This document shows, piece after piece, positions 1-9,468 of a stretch of DNA of 64,000 nt. The notes beneath the pieces were generated by a model that worked only from the letters and a program-made list of their open reading frames with translations, was not told the DNA's origin and did not search any database. This stretch comes from Oscillospiraceae bacterium. Lineage in GTDB: Bacteria; Bacillota; Clostridia; Oscillospirales; CAG-272. The stretch covers positions 173,511 through 237,510 of the forward strand of contig SVSS01000002.1 of assembly GCA_015064185.1 (NCBI GenBank). The letters run 5' to 3'. Each line of letters opens with the position of its first letter. Positions within the stretch are counted from its first letter, which is position 1. Position numbers and translations under genes: made by a program.

Positions 1-1
1 C

Positions 2-778
2 CCTTGCATTGACTGCAACAAGGAGATCAAATTCGGTGCGCTTTTGCGCTTCGCCGCGGAGCATGGCTTTAACCGCCTTGCCACCGGGCATTATGCGCGC
101 ATAGAAAAAGACGGTAACGGCAGGTTTCTGCTGCGCCGTGCCAAGGATCTTACCAAGGATCAAACCTATGTGCTTTACACTCTCTCCCAAGAGGTGCTTT
201 CTCGCACAGAATTCCCTTTGGGTGATATGAGCAAGGCTGAGGTGAGGGAAATTGCCGCAGCACAGAGCTTTGTCGCAGCACACAAGAGCGAGAGCCAAGA
301 TATTTGCTTTATACCAAACGGTGATTATGCCACCTTTATCAAGGATCACAGCACTCGCACGCCCTTGCCCGGCAAATTCCTTTCTCTTGACGGCCAGGTG
401 TTGGGTGAGCATCGCGGCATAGTACATTACACCATCGGTCAGCGAAAGGGGCTTGGTATCTCTCTTGGCAGACCCGCGTTTGTGGTTTCAAAATCCGCCG
501 CTAACAATACCGTAACGCTTGGCACGAACGAGGATCTGTTTACCAGACGGCTTACAGTTGAAAATCTTAATTTTATTCCGTTTGACAATTTGACCTCTCC
601 CCTCACGCTGCTTGCAAAGGCGCGCTACCGTCAAGAGGCGGCCCCCGCCCGTGTAGAGCAAACCGGAAAGGATGAGCTTACTGTGGAATTCCAAGAGCCA
701 CAGCGTGCCATCTCACGCGGACAGTCCCTTGTGCTGTATGATGGTGATTACGTCATTGGCGGCGGCAAGATCAAATAA
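2..778 (+). CDS. mnmA: tRNA-specific 2-thiouridylase MnmA (5' truncated by window edge)
   Basis: MnmA thiolates U34 of Lys, Glu and Gln tRNAs using ATP and a sulfur relay. The reading frame is open from base 2, giving PCIDCNKEIKFG before the TTG that the ORF track uses as its start, so the true start lies outside the window. The Cys in PCIDC matches the nucleophile region and the Cys in SQDICFIP matches the second catalytic cysteine of the family. The central domain (VHYTIGQRKGLGI) and C-terminal beta-barrel follow. A terminator comes directly after the stop. About two thirds of the protein is present. The N-terminal P-loop cannot be checked. Confidence 0.93.
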   Translation, partial: PCIDCNKEIKFGALLRFAAEHGFNRLATGHYARIEKDGNGRFLLRRAKDLTKDQTYVLYTLSQEVLSRTEFPLGDMSKAEVREIAAAQSFVAAHKSESQDICFIPNGDYATFIKDHSTRTPLPGKFLSLDGQVLGEHRGIVHYTIGQRKGLGISLGRPAFVVSKSAANNTVTLGTNEDLFTRRLTVENLNFIPFDNLTSPLTLLAKARYRQEAAPARVEQTGKDELTVEFQEPQRAISRGQSLVLYDGDYVIGGGKIK

Positions 779-783
779 ATTTG

Positions 784-817
784 CGGCGAAGTCACACGCG
801 TGGCTTCGCCGTTTTTT
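784..817 (+). terminator. Rho-independent terminator of mnmA
   Basis: CGGCGAAG pairs with CTTCGCCG, extended by CAC/GTG around a short loop, followed by GTTTTTT. It starts 6 bases after the mnmA stop. The stop codon of the convergent PBP gene lies in the T-run. Confidence 0.85.
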
Positions 818-3200
818 ATATACCTGCGCGCCTGCGCCAAAAGGCATCTTCAGTGTGCGCCGGGCAAACATGATTGTACGGTATTACATCTAAGCCTATG
901 CCGAAATTCTGCTTGGTTTCGTGTTTATTTGCATAATATGGCTCATTTTTAGATAATTTTCGTTCTTTTTCAACATATGCGCCGCCATAGGAATAGGGCG
1001 CATCAAGCACCTTGATCTGGCGAGGAAAGCTTCTTGAAACACGCAAAAGTGCGGTTTTGTGGCAATGCTCCTGCGGGCAATTTTCCGTGGCTATCCCCCC
1101 ACAATCACAATAATCAATTAGTGTGTGGCATTGGCATGCGGTGTGCGGTTCAGTTCCCTTTTTAAAGTATCCGATCTCTGCACGATCACCGCGCGGATCA
1201 TGATAACAAGCATCGCTCATAAGAAGCCCCGAATCCTTGCAGTAACGCGCCGTCACAATCCCTTCCGCTGTTTTAAACTGAGCATCATTTATACCAACTG
1301 CATCAATGGCGCGCTGCATCACGGCATCCCAAATATCAAGGGCGTGATTTCCGCTGATATCTGCCACAGACTTGGGATATTCATATCCGTACCAAACGCC
1401 GCAAAGCAATTCGGGCGTGTATCCGATAAACCATTTGTCACAATTGTTGCTGCTGGTTCCCGTTTTGCCTGCTACATCCACCCTTTCCTTTAAGGTAATT
1501 GCTTTTCCTGTTCCCTCGCGCACAACGCGACGAAGCATCATCGTCATGATTGATGCGGTATCCTCACCAAGCACGCGCCTCTCGTTTCTTTCATTCGTCA
1601 GCAACAACTCTCCTTTGCTGTCAAGCACCTTATAATAACTGCGCGTTCCTTCGTATACACCGCCGTTTGCCAATGCTGTATATCCCCCAAGCATTTCTCG
1701 CAGAGTTACACCGTTATGCTGTTGACCAAGGGCTAGTGCCGCTGTACCGATATCCTTTTCTCTGTCAAGCGAGGCAAAACCCAATTTGTCGTGCAAAAAG
1801 CGATAGGATTCCTGCGTGCCAAGCTTTTGCAGTATCGAAACCGAAACAGTATTGACAGAATGAGTTAGGGCTGCGTTTACCGTTGTTAGCCCGCGATAAA
1901 TATTAGGAGAATTGCGAGGCCAAGGCGCACCGTTCGCTCGAAAAAGCTGGGGCACATCGTCAAAAACACTTGCATAATTGATCAAATTACGTTCTAGTGC
2001 GGGCGCATAAACCGCCAAGGGCTTGATAACAGAGCCTGAGGGGCGTTTGGTGTCGGTAGCGTAATTTTGAATGCGATTGGAGTTCTTTTTACCCGTCGCT
2101 CCCGCAATTGCTAAAATATCTCCGTTTGCGGGATCAACGATCATAATTGAGCTTTGCGCCTGCTCCCCGCCTTTGTGCACGGGAAAGTTTTTTGTGTTTT
2201 CATAATACTCGGTAACAACATTTTGCAGATCCTCACGCATTGCAACATATATCTTCAATCCGCCGCAATACACAAGCCTGCTTGCCTCGGCTTCTGTGTA
2301 GCCCTTTTCTTTCACCAAGGCATCTATAACATCAGATATCGCAAGATCGGCATACCACGAATTTACCCTTCCTGTCATCGCCTCGCGATTAACGGACAGT
2401 TCTACCTCACAAGCAACCGCCTCTCGATATTCACGCTCACTTATCATTTCCTGTAACAGCATTTCGTTTAAAATCAGATCGCGGCGCGCGCGGTTGTTTT
2501 CGGGATGCCGTATAGGATCGTATTTTGTGGGGTTATTGGTAATGGCAGCAATGCTGGCACATTCTGCCAGGGTTAACTCGCTTGGCTCCTTTGAAAAATA
2601 AGCATTGGCAGCTGTTTTTACACCGTAGCAATTCTCTGCCAAGTTGACAACATTGAGATATTGCTCAAGAATTGCGTTTTTAGACAGTTTTTGTTCTACC
2701 TTAACTGCACGCATCAGTTCTCCTACCTTGCGCGAAAGTGTTTTTTCACTGTCCCCCGTAAGATTTTTTACAAGCTGCTGTGTAATGGTAGAGCCGCCAA
2801 ATTTACTCCCGTTCTCTCCTGCAAGGTAACTACGTACCGCAGATGCCGTTCTGATCCAATCGATGCCGCCATGATCATAAAAACGCTTATCCTCAATGGC
2901 AACAAAAGCATTTTTGAGATTTTCGGGCATTTGCGCGATCGGACAGTAGAGTGCATTCTCATATCCGCTGACGCGATCACTGACAAGCTCCATCTCAGCC
3001 CCATTTTGATCATAGCAATATAGCCTTGTGGTGCGATCACTAACGCCAATCGAAAAAAGCTCCTCTTTTAAATCGCTTTGCGGAACAGTACGCGCCCAAA
3101 TTGCCCCCACGACCACTGCAAGCGATAAAACGATCAGTAGTATGAGTGTGCAGGAAAGGAAAAATATCGCGATCCTGCTTTCCTTTCTTTTTGTATGCAA
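816..3200 (-). CDS. Class A penicillin-binding protein (PBP1A type, GT51 plus transpeptidase)
   Basis: This is a bifunctional peptidoglycan polymerase and crosslinker, anchored by one N-terminal membrane segment (IFFLSCTLILLIVLSLAVVV). Glycosyltransferase motifs are EDKRFYDHGGID (about residue 103), GGSTITQQLVKN and ILEQYLNVV. Transpeptidase motifs are SVIK (about 390), SVN and KTGTS. The C-terminal tail is unusually rich in Cys (for example ACQCH, DYCDCGG, EHCH). Start choice: TTG at 3200 has GGGGG eight bases upstream, while the longer GTG at 3215 has no ribosome binding site. That site lies in the 3' arm of the dnaE terminator. Family call is secure; start is less so. Confidence 0.93.
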   Translation of the reverse strand: MHTKRKESRIAIFFLSCTLILLIVLSLAVVVGAIWARTVPQSDLKEELFSIGVSDRTTRLYCYDQNGAEMELVSDRVSGYENALYCPIAQMPENLKNAFVAIEDKRFYDHGGIDWIRTASAVRSYLAGENGSKFGGSTITQQLVKNLTGDSEKTLSRKVGELMRAVKVEQKLSKNAILEQYLNVVNLAENCYGVKTAANAYFSKEPSELTLAECASIAAITNNPTKYDPIRHPENNRARRDLILNEMLLQEMISEREYREAVACEVELSVNREAMTGRVNSWYADLAISDVIDALVKEKGYTEAEASRLVYCGGLKIYVAMREDLQNVVTEYYENTKNFPVHKGGEQAQSSIMIVDPANGDILAIAGATGKKNSNRIQNYATDTKRPSGSVIKPLAVYAPALERNLINYASVFDDVPQLFRANGAPWPRNSPNIYRGLTTVNAALTHSVNTVSVSILQKLGTQESYRFLHDKLGFASLDREKDIGTAALALGQQHNGVTLREMLGGYTALANGGVYEGTRSYYKVLDSKGELLLTNERNERRVLGEDTASIMTMMLRRVVREGTGKAITLKERVDVAGKTGTSSNNCDKWFIGYTPELLCGVWYGYEYPKSVADISGNHALDIWDAVMQRAIDAVGINDAQFKTAEGIVTARYCKDSGLLMSDACYHDPRGDRAEIGYFKKGTEPHTACQCHTLIDYCDCGGIATENCPQEHCHKTALLRVSRSFPRQIKVLDAPYSYGGAYVEKERKLSKNEPYYANKHETKQNFGIGLDVIPYNHVCPAHTEDAFWRRRAGI

Positions 3201-3244
3201 AAAAATCACCCCCACTTGGCTTTAGTTTGCCGCCAAGCGGGGGG
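3199..3244 (-). terminator. Terminator after dnaE, overlapping the PBP ribosome binding site
   Basis: On the minus strand CCCCCCGCTTGGC pairs with GCCAAGTGGGGG (one mismatch) and runs into a T-rich stretch. It lies 40 bases after the dnaE stop. Its 3' arm and T-run contain the GGGGG motif and TTG start of the downstream PBP gene. Confidence 0.8.
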
Positions 3245-3285
3245 ATGTCATACTTGTTTCTATATGGGAAGATGCACGGATTTTG

Positions 3286-6200
3286 TCATTTCAGCACAAC
3301 ATTTTCCTTACCTAAAATATGATACAATTCAGTAAGAGCGGCGGAGGAAAGCGCAAATCCTACTGCTTGCTTGTAATAAGTCTTAGTTGCGGCATCAAAG
3401 ATCGATACCGGCAGATCTCCTTTATTATTGTTTAGGATACTGCGTGCGCGCTGACAAAGCGCATGGTCAAGCGAAGGCACACGCAAATAAAGAATACGCG
3501 CTTTCTCAAGCGTTTCCGTGTTGGCAGCGCCACCCTTTGCTCGCTCCACTTCCTGCGCTTTAGCTGTTACCTCTTTTTTTGCATGTACCGCCGCTTGCTG
3601 TGCGGCACCGTTTGCGGGCAACTCGCTCATGCGCGAAACAATGATCTTTGGTGGCTCATCTTCTCTAAGAGAAATCTGCCCCTCAATGCGCACCACATTA
3701 TCAAGGATCAGCTGATCGGCAAATTTTTCACGTATCTTTGGGAAAGCAATGCATTCGATCTCGCCCATGCGATCCTCAACTGTGAAAAATACCATTTGCT
3801 CGTTTGATTTTGTGGTTTTGTGTGTCAGCGCTGTAATAATTCCAGCCACAGTAACCGCTTGTCTGTCAGTAAATGCGGTGCTTTCTCCCTCATCTACGTC
3901 GCAGATCGTGTGGATCGGAACGATATCGGTGGCTGAAAGCGCATTTGAAAATCCGTCAAGCACATGTCCTGAAAAATACATGCCTGCCGCTTCCTTTTCC
4001 TCGGCCAACAGTTGGCGCAGACCAAACTCGGGAAGATCGGGATAGGTAACATGCAGCTCCTCACTCACAGCGCTTGAAAACATATCAAGCTGACCCGTGA
4101 GATTGGTTCGGTTTTTGCTTTGCAGCTGATCGACCATTTGCTCATATACAGCCATAAGGCGACTGCGGAAAATGCCAAGTGAATCAAAAGCGCCCGATTT
4201 GATCAGCGACTCGATCTGCCGCTTGTTGAGGTCATGCGAGGACATGCGATCGAGAAAATCATGGAATGAGCGATATTTGCCGCCGATCCTGCGCTCCTCT
4301 ACCACGGCCTCGAGAAACTGCCTGCCTACATTTTTCAGTGCCAAAAGTCCAAAGCGAATGTGATCGCCGCAAGCACTGAAATTGATATCAGAGGCATTGA
4401 TATCAGGGGGAAGGACGCGCACGCCGCGCTTGCCAACCTCGGCAATATAGGCGGCGATCTTGGGCATATTTCCAAGCTCAGAGGTCAACAATGCCGCAAA
4501 ATAAGCCTTTGGCGCATGCTCCTTTAAATATGCGGTTTGATAAGAAATGATCGCATATGCAGCCGCATGACTTTTATTAAAAGCATAATTGGCAAAGCTT
4601 GAAAGCTCGTCAAACAGCTCTCCCGCAAGCTCTTTGTCTATGCCGTTTTGGGCACAGCCAACTAAAAATGAATCTCGCTCTGCCTCCATGACTGATGCCT
4701 TTTTCTTTGCCATGGCGCGGCGCACCACGTCTGCATGACCAAAGGTATACCCCGCAAGCTCACGAAAGATCTGCATCACCTGCTCCTGATATACCACGCA
4801 GCCATAGGTCGAGCGCAGGATAGGCTCAAGCTGAGGGATCTTATAGGTAACCCCTTGCGGATTATGATGGTTTTCTACAAACGTGGGGATAGAGTCCATA
4901 GGGCCGGGTCTGTAAAGCGCGATCGCCGCCACGATATCCTCAAAGCAATTTGGGGCAAGGTTAGCAAGCATTTGGCGCATACCGCCCGATTCCAGCTGAA
5001 ATACGCCCGATGTTGCGCCTTTGGCGATCAGCTTATAGGTTGCGGCATCATCAAGCGGAATTTTGTGAATATCAAAATCAGGATCATCACGGCGCACGGA
5101 TCTTACGGCATCGTCAATGATCGTAAGGTAACGAAGCCCTAAAAAATCAAACTTCAAAAGTCCTAGCGCCGCCACAGTATCCATATCGTACTGTGTCACC
5201 ACAATACCGTTGCTTGCCGCTAGCGGCAAATACGAGGAAATGGGCTTTTCGGTGATCACAATACCCGCCGCATGGATAGACATATTGCGCGGCATCCCCT
5301 CAAGCGCCATGGCTAGGTCAAGCAGCTTTTTGATCTCCTGCTTGCCTTCGTACAAGCGCTTTAATTCGGGCTGCTTTATGGCTTCTGCAATCGTAATTCC
5401 AAGCTCGCGCGGAATGGCTTTCGCCACCGCATCCACCTCTTGATAGGAAATTCCCAATGCCCTACCGACATCACGCACCGCCGCCCTTGCGGCAAGCGTA
5501 CCAAAGGTAATAATTTGAGATACGTGCTCACGCCCATAGCGTGCGGTAACGTATTTGATCACCTCATCGCGGCGATTGTAACAAAAATCAACGTCAATAT
5601 CGGGCATGCTGACGCGCTCCGGATTGAGAAAACGCTCAAAAAGCAGATCGAAGCGAAGCGGATCTACATCGGTAATGCCAAGGAAATATGCCACTACACT
5701 GCCGGCACCCGAGCCACGCCCGGGTCCAACGGGAATGCTTTTGGATTTTGCAAAATTAACGTAGTCCTGCACGATCAGGAAATAATCCGCATACCCCATT
5801 TTTTCAATGACGGAAAGCTCATATTCCATGCGCTCGCGATAAGCAGCCTCACTATAAAGCTCAAGTGCTAAGCCGCCTATGGCTTTTTTCATTGTAAAGC
5901 CGTTTTGGGCAAGCTCACGCAGATGCTGCACAGCGCTTTTACCCTCGGGACACGGAAACTTGGGTAGATGATTTTGCGAAAAATCAAAAGCAAACTCACA
6001 TCTATCTGCGATTTTCACGGTATTGGCTATTGCACCATCATAAGAGCCGAAAAGCATTTGCATCTCGGCGCTATCCTTATAATAAAACTCATCGGTTTCA
6101 AAGCCGATCGGGCGCCCGTCGTCAAGTCTGCTGTTTGTTTGAATACACATCAATACCGCTTGCGTTTCGGCATCGGTTCGCGTGAGATAATGGCAGTCGT

Positions 6201-6810
6201 TGGTGGCAACAAGGGGCAAAGCACATGTATTTGCCAGCTTTACCAGCATGGGCAGGATCTGCTTTTGCTCGGGCAAGCCGTGATCCTGTATTTCAATATA
6301 AAAATTATCCTTGCCAAAGATAGCGGCATATTCGCGCGCTGTTTTGCAAGCGCCCTCAAAATCCCCTGCGACAAGCAGCTGCGGGATGCGCCCCGCAAGG
6401 CACCCGGAAAGCGCGATCAAGCCCTCGGAGTGCTCACGCAAAAGCTCGATATCAATACGGGGCTTTGTGTAAAACCCTTCGGTAAAGCCACGGGAAACAA
6501 GGTCAATGAGATTGCGGTATCCCACCTCGTTTTTGCAAAGCAAGACAAGATGATTGGGGTGTGCATCAAGCGTGGATTTCGCAAAGCGTGAGCGAGGTGC
6601 AACATAAACCTCACACCCGATGATCGGCTTCACGCCCTCAGCAATGCACGCCTTGTAAAATGCAACTGCACCATACATTACACCGTGATCGGTAAGAGCG
6701 ACCGCATCATGCCCACACGCCTTGGCGCGCCTCGGAATATCACGAATGCGACAAGCGCCGTCAAGCAGGCTATATTCACTGTGCAAATGCAAATGTACAA
6801 ATGAAGACAT
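3286..6810 (-). CDS. dnaE: DNA polymerase III alpha subunit, DnaE type
   Basis: DnaE is the replicative C-family polymerase without its own 3'-5' exonuclease. It has 1174 aa, usual for DnaE1. The N-terminal PHP domain starts at FVHLHLHSEYSLLDG. The catalytic palm carries PDIDVDF with its metal-binding aspartates, after GPGRGSGAGS. An HhH region and a C-terminal OB fold (VTVAGIITALTHKTTKSNEQM) follow. The ATG at 6810 has AGGGGAGG seven bases upstream; the upstream GTG in the ORF track sits on that site. It starts 18 bases after whiA and is probably cotranscribed with it. Confidence 0.96.
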   Translation of the reverse strand: MSSFVHLHLHSEYSLLDGACRIRDIPRRAKACGHDAVALTDHGVMYGAVAFYKACIAEGVKPIIGCEVYVAPRSRFAKSTLDAHPNHLVLLCKNEVGYRNLIDLVSRGFTEGFYTKPRIDIELLREHSEGLIALSGCLAGRIPQLLVAGDFEGACKTAREYAAIFGKDNFYIEIQDHGLPEQKQILPMLVKLANTCALPLVATNDCHYLTRTDAETQAVLMCIQTNSRLDDGRPIGFETDEFYYKDSAEMQMLFGSYDGAIANTVKIADRCEFAFDFSQNHLPKFPCPEGKSAVQHLRELAQNGFTMKKAIGGLALELYSEAAYRERMEYELSVIEKMGYADYFLIVQDYVNFAKSKSIPVGPGRGSGAGSVVAYFLGITDVDPLRFDLLFERFLNPERVSMPDIDVDFCYNRRDEVIKYVTARYGREHVSQIITFGTLAARAAVRDVGRALGISYQEVDAVAKAIPRELGITIAEAIKQPELKRLYEGKQEIKKLLDLAMALEGMPRNMSIHAAGIVITEKPISSYLPLAASNGIVVTQYDMDTVAALGLLKFDFLGLRYLTIIDDAVRSVRRDDPDFDIHKIPLDDAATYKLIAKGATSGVFQLESGGMRQMLANLAPNCFEDIVAAIALYRPGPMDSIPTFVENHHNPQGVTYKIPQLEPILRSTYGCVVYQEQVMQIFRELAGYTFGHADVVRRAMAKKKASVMEAERDSFLVGCAQNGIDKELAGELFDELSSFANYAFNKSHAAAYAIISYQTAYLKEHAPKAYFAALLTSELGNMPKIAAYIAEVGKRGVRVLPPDINASDINFSACGDHIRFGLLALKNVGRQFLEAVVEERRIGGKYRSFHDFLDRMSSHDLNKRQIESLIKSGAFDSLGIFRSRLMAVYEQMVDQLQSKNRTNLTGQLDMFSSAVSEELHVTYPDLPEFGLRQLLAEEKEAAGMYFSGHVLDGFSNALSATDIVPIHTICDVDEGESTAFTDRQAVTVAGIITALTHKTTKSNEQMVFFTVEDRMGEIECIAFPKIREKFADQLILDNVVRIEGQISLREDEPPKIIVSRMSELPANGAAQQAAVHAKKEVTAKAQEVERAKGGAANTETLEKARILYLRVPSLDHALCQRARSILNNNKGDLPVSIFDAATKTYYKQAVGFALSSAALTELYHILGKENVVLK

Positions 6811-6828
6811 ACGCACACCTCCCCTTTT

Positions 6829-7680
6829 TTAGAACTCCTTATTTTGTAACGCGTCCGAAAATGCAATGATCTTTTGTAATCTGTGGTTTAAACCCGATTT
6901 TGTAAGCGGCGGATTATGTAATTTAGCAAGATCGGAAAGCGAGGCATCCGCATTTTCCTCGCGCAAGGACGCGGTTTCCCTCAATTCCTGCGGTAAAGCG
7001 TCAAGCCGTGCCGCTTCACGAATGGCTGCGATCGCTTCAAGCGCACGTCCTGAGGCTGCAACCGATTTACTGATATTTTTTGCCACGCAGTTGGTCGCGC
7101 GGTTTTCCTCGTTCCTAATCCCACGTGCAATCTTTGCGTTCATCAATGCAAAAAGTGCGTTATTTGCCCCTAGCGCCGAGAGAATCTCCTCAATTACAGC
7201 GCTATTTTTAAAATAGACGCCAAAGCCCGCGCGATGTATACGGCTTTTTGCCTGCCAACCGTTCTGTAAAAGCAGTGAGGTGAGAAAGGCTCGTTCCTCC
7301 TCCTCATACACCTTAAATTCAAGATGATACCCTTTTTCGGGATCGGTAACAGAGCCTGCCGAAACAAAGGCTCCGCGTAGGAAATGCACCGCGCAACGCT
7401 CGCAGCAAAAGGCAGGTGCCGTATCTGTGAGATCCCGATATAAGCGCTCGGAGGAAAATAGCATAGTGCCGGCATCGATCAGTGCCTCACTGCGATAAAG
7501 CTCGCGATACACACGCGCACATTCCTGCCGTGCGGCAAGGCTTGACAAGGATAACACGATCGCACCGCCCTTGGTCTGCGCGGCATTGAGAAAAAGTCCG
7601 CGAAAATATGCTTTTTTACAGCAGGCTCTGCGCGGAGCGCCCGCAATCAATTCTTCCTTTAGCTGTAAGGAATAATTCAT
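6829..7680 (-). CDS. whiA: DNA-binding protein WhiA
   Basis: WhiA is conserved in Gram-positive bacteria, with a LAGLIDADG-homing-endonuclease-like fold and a C-terminal helix-turn-helix. It is linked to sporulation in Streptomyces and to cell division and chromosome segregation in Bacillus. The ORF-track start is too early. The ATG at 7680 (MNYSLQLKEELIAG) is preceded by GGAGGG and gives 283 aa. The C-terminal HTH reads SLSDLAKLHNPPLTKSGLNHRL, a family signature. It lies between murB and dnaE. The rapZ and yvcK genes that commonly sit between murB and whiA are absent. Confidence 0.93.
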   Translation of the reverse strand: MNYSLQLKEELIAGAPRRACCKKAYFRGLFLNAAQTKGGAIVLSLSSLAARQECARVYRELYRSEALIDAGTMLFSSERLYRDLTDTAPAFCCERCAVHFLRGAFVSAGSVTDPEKGYHLEFKVYEEEERAFLTSLLLQNGWQAKSRIHRAGFGVYFKNSAVIEEILSALGANNALFALMNAKIARGIRNEENRATNCVAKNISKSVAASGRALEAIAAIREAARLDALPQELRETASLREENADASLSDLAKLHNPPLTKSGLNHRLQKIIAFSDALQNKEF

Positions 7681-7708
7681 ATTTTCCCTCCGTTCCGTTA
7701 TGTGCCGA

Positions 7709-8626
7709 TCAGCACTTATCAAATCCGACAAATCGAATTTCAGTCCTCGGCTCAAATCCTTTTTCTCTTTTGACAATGCACTTGATACGATCGATGAGGG
7801 CAGAAACGTCGGCTGCCTTTGCACCGCCAAGATTCACGATAAAGCCTGCATGCTTTTCAGAAATGGCGGCATTACCGCAGCGCATACCCTTTAACCCCAA
7901 TTCATCCAATATCTTTCCGATAGAAATATTGCCGTTTGCCCGTTTAAAAACGCTGCCGGCGCTTGGAAGATGGATTGGCTGTGTTGCCTTACGGTGCGCG
8001 ATCAACGCACACATCTGCGCCCTTACAGCATCAAAGTCCAAAGGATCACACAATGTCAGACAAGCACGCAACGCAAAGATGTTTTTGCGTTGAAATACGC
8101 TATTACGATAAGAATAACTCAATTCCTTGTTAAATAACGTTCTGATTTCACCCGTCTTAGGATATAACACCTCAACCCATTTGACAAGACTGCCAAGGTC
8201 TTTTCCATGTGCACCTGCGTTCATGCAGATGCCGCCGCCAAGCGTGCCGGGTATACCGCAAGCAAAGACAAGATCGGAAAATCCGAGCCTTGCTACTCGT
8301 TGCGCCAAGTGCGGCAAGGACGTGCCACACGAGGCGATCAATTCGTTGTTTTGTATCAACAAACCGTCTAGTGCAGTGGTACGGATCAGTGCAACGGACA
8401 TTGAAGCATCCGAAAACAACAGATTGCTCCCTCTGCCGATTACCACGTACGAAATGCCCTCTTGCTCACAAAGCAGTATTACCTCTACCAGCTCCCCGAT
8501 GCATTGGGGCTCTATCAAATAGCGGCAGGTTCCACCAATGCGAAAGGTGCACAGATCTGCTGTCTTTACATATTCTTGAAAGATAATATTCTTTCTCTTT
8601 AACGTTTCCTCAAAAAACGTCCGCAT
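7709..8626 (-). CDS. murB: UDP-N-acetylenolpyruvoylglucosamine reductase MurB
   Basis: MurB reduces UDP-GlcNAc-enolpyruvate to UDP-MurNAc with FAD and NADPH in peptidoglycan precursor synthesis. FAD-binding features include VIGRGSNLLFSD and ACGIPGTLGGGICMNAGAHG. The catalytic Ser region is PSAGSVFKR and the terminal Glu lies in EPRTEIRFVG. Length is 305 aa, as expected for the short Gram-positive form. The ATG at 8626 overlaps the TGA of the HAD gene by one base (TGATG), suggesting translational coupling. The TTG at 8629 is a less likely start. Confidence 0.95.
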   Translation of the reverse strand: MRTFFEETLKRKNIIFQEYVKTADLCTFRIGGTCRYLIEPQCIGELVEVILLCEQEGISYVVIGRGSNLLFSDASMSVALIRTTALDGLLIQNNELIASCGTSLPHLAQRVARLGFSDLVFACGIPGTLGGGICMNAGAHGKDLGSLVKWVEVLYPKTGEIRTLFNKELSYSYRNSVFQRKNIFALRACLTLCDPLDFDAVRAQMCALIAHRKATQPIHLPSAGSVFKRANGNISIGKILDELGLKGMRCGNAAISEKHAGFIVNLGGAKAADVSALIDRIKCIVKREKGFEPRTEIRFVGFDKC

Positions 8627-9315
8627 CAAGAAAGCAACAGAGGAGCCAGCTCCTGCAGTGCTTTGATCTCATAAGTAATGGGGAGTGCTTCCCTGTTTTC
8701 AAGCGCGTGAGGATTATACCAACAGGTATCGATCCCTGCTGCAATGCCGCCCTTTATATCGGAGGTAAGCGAATCTCCTACGATCAGTGCGGTCTTTGGC
8801 GTAAATTCGGGAATGCGTGCCGCCACAGCCTCAAAATAGCCGACATGCGGTTTTTCGAAGCCGATCTCCTCGGAAATAAAGATATCGAAGAAATACGGCT
8901 TTAATGCACAAGCCGCAAAGCGCCTTCTTTGTACGGACTTGATGCCATTCGTAACAATATACAGCTGATAACGCGCGGCAAGCGCTGCGCAGATCTCGCC
9001 CGCACCGTCGATCAGATGTGCCTTTTCAGAAAGAAAATCCATATAAGTCTTTGACATTTGCGGCACGTCCGCATCAAAGCCAAAGGCTTTGCAAAATTCC
9101 TCAAAGCGCGCCTCTCGCAGCGCCTCCTTGGCGATCTCACCGCGCTCCAATCGCTTCCACATACGGTCGTTGATCTCGCTATATGCCTTGATCAGCGTAT
9201 CCGTGGGAGTAATGCCGCAATATACAAGCGTGTCGGCAAGTGCCTCACGCTCCGCACGGGAAAAATCGAAAAGCGTATTATCTGCATCAAACAGGATCGT
9301 GCGATAAGCCGACAA
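8626..9315 (-). CDS. HAD-superfamily hydrolase, YjjG-type nucleotidase family
   Basis: This is a cytosolic phosphatase of the HAD IA subfamily. The nucleophile motif is DADNT in TILFDADNTLFDFSRAE, motif II is IVTNG, and motif III/IV is GFEKPHVGYF followed by IVGDSLTSDI. These match the YjjG/YfnB group, whose members dephosphorylate pyrimidine nucleotides; the substrate here is inferred. The TTG at 9315 has AAGGTGG eight bases upstream. The GTG at 9327 in the ORF track overlaps that site. It is the first gene of the murB-whiA-dnaE run and has its own promoter. Confidence 0.85.
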   Translation of the reverse strand: MSAYRTILFDADNTLFDFSRAEREALADTLVYCGITPTDTLIKAYSEINDRMWKRLERGEIAKEALREARFEEFCKAFGFDADVPQMSKTYMDFLSEKAHLIDGAGEICAALAARYQLYIVTNGIKSVQRRRFAACALKPYFFDIFISEEIGFEKPHVGYFEAVAARIPEFTPKTALIVGDSLTSDIKGGIAAGIDTCWYNPHALENREALPITYEIKALQELAPLLLS

Positions 9316-9350
9316 CCGTAACACCACCTTTTTTAATTTGTTATATAAGC

Positions 9351-9379
9351 ATTATAACCGAAAACTTCAAAAATTTCAA
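9351..9379 (-). promoter_or_regulatory. Sigma-A promoter for the HAD-murB-whiA-dnaE run
   Basis: Minus strand TTGAAA, a 17-base spacer and TATAAT, 36 bases upstream of the HAD start. It is divergent to the coaE promoter in the same spacer. Confidence 0.75.
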
Positions 9380-9409
9380 GCCAAAAACAGACTATATTAT
9401 GATTTTCTC

Positions 9410-9438
9410 TTGCATTTTAATACTAAATGTAGTATAAT
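9410..9438 (+). promoter_or_regulatory. Sigma-A promoter for the coaE operon
   Basis: TTGCAT, a 17-base spacer and TATAAT, 30 bases before the coaE ATG, which has its own GGAGGTG site. Confidence 0.8.
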
Positions 9439-9468
9439 ATTAAATAATAATTAGGCGGAGGTGCTTTC

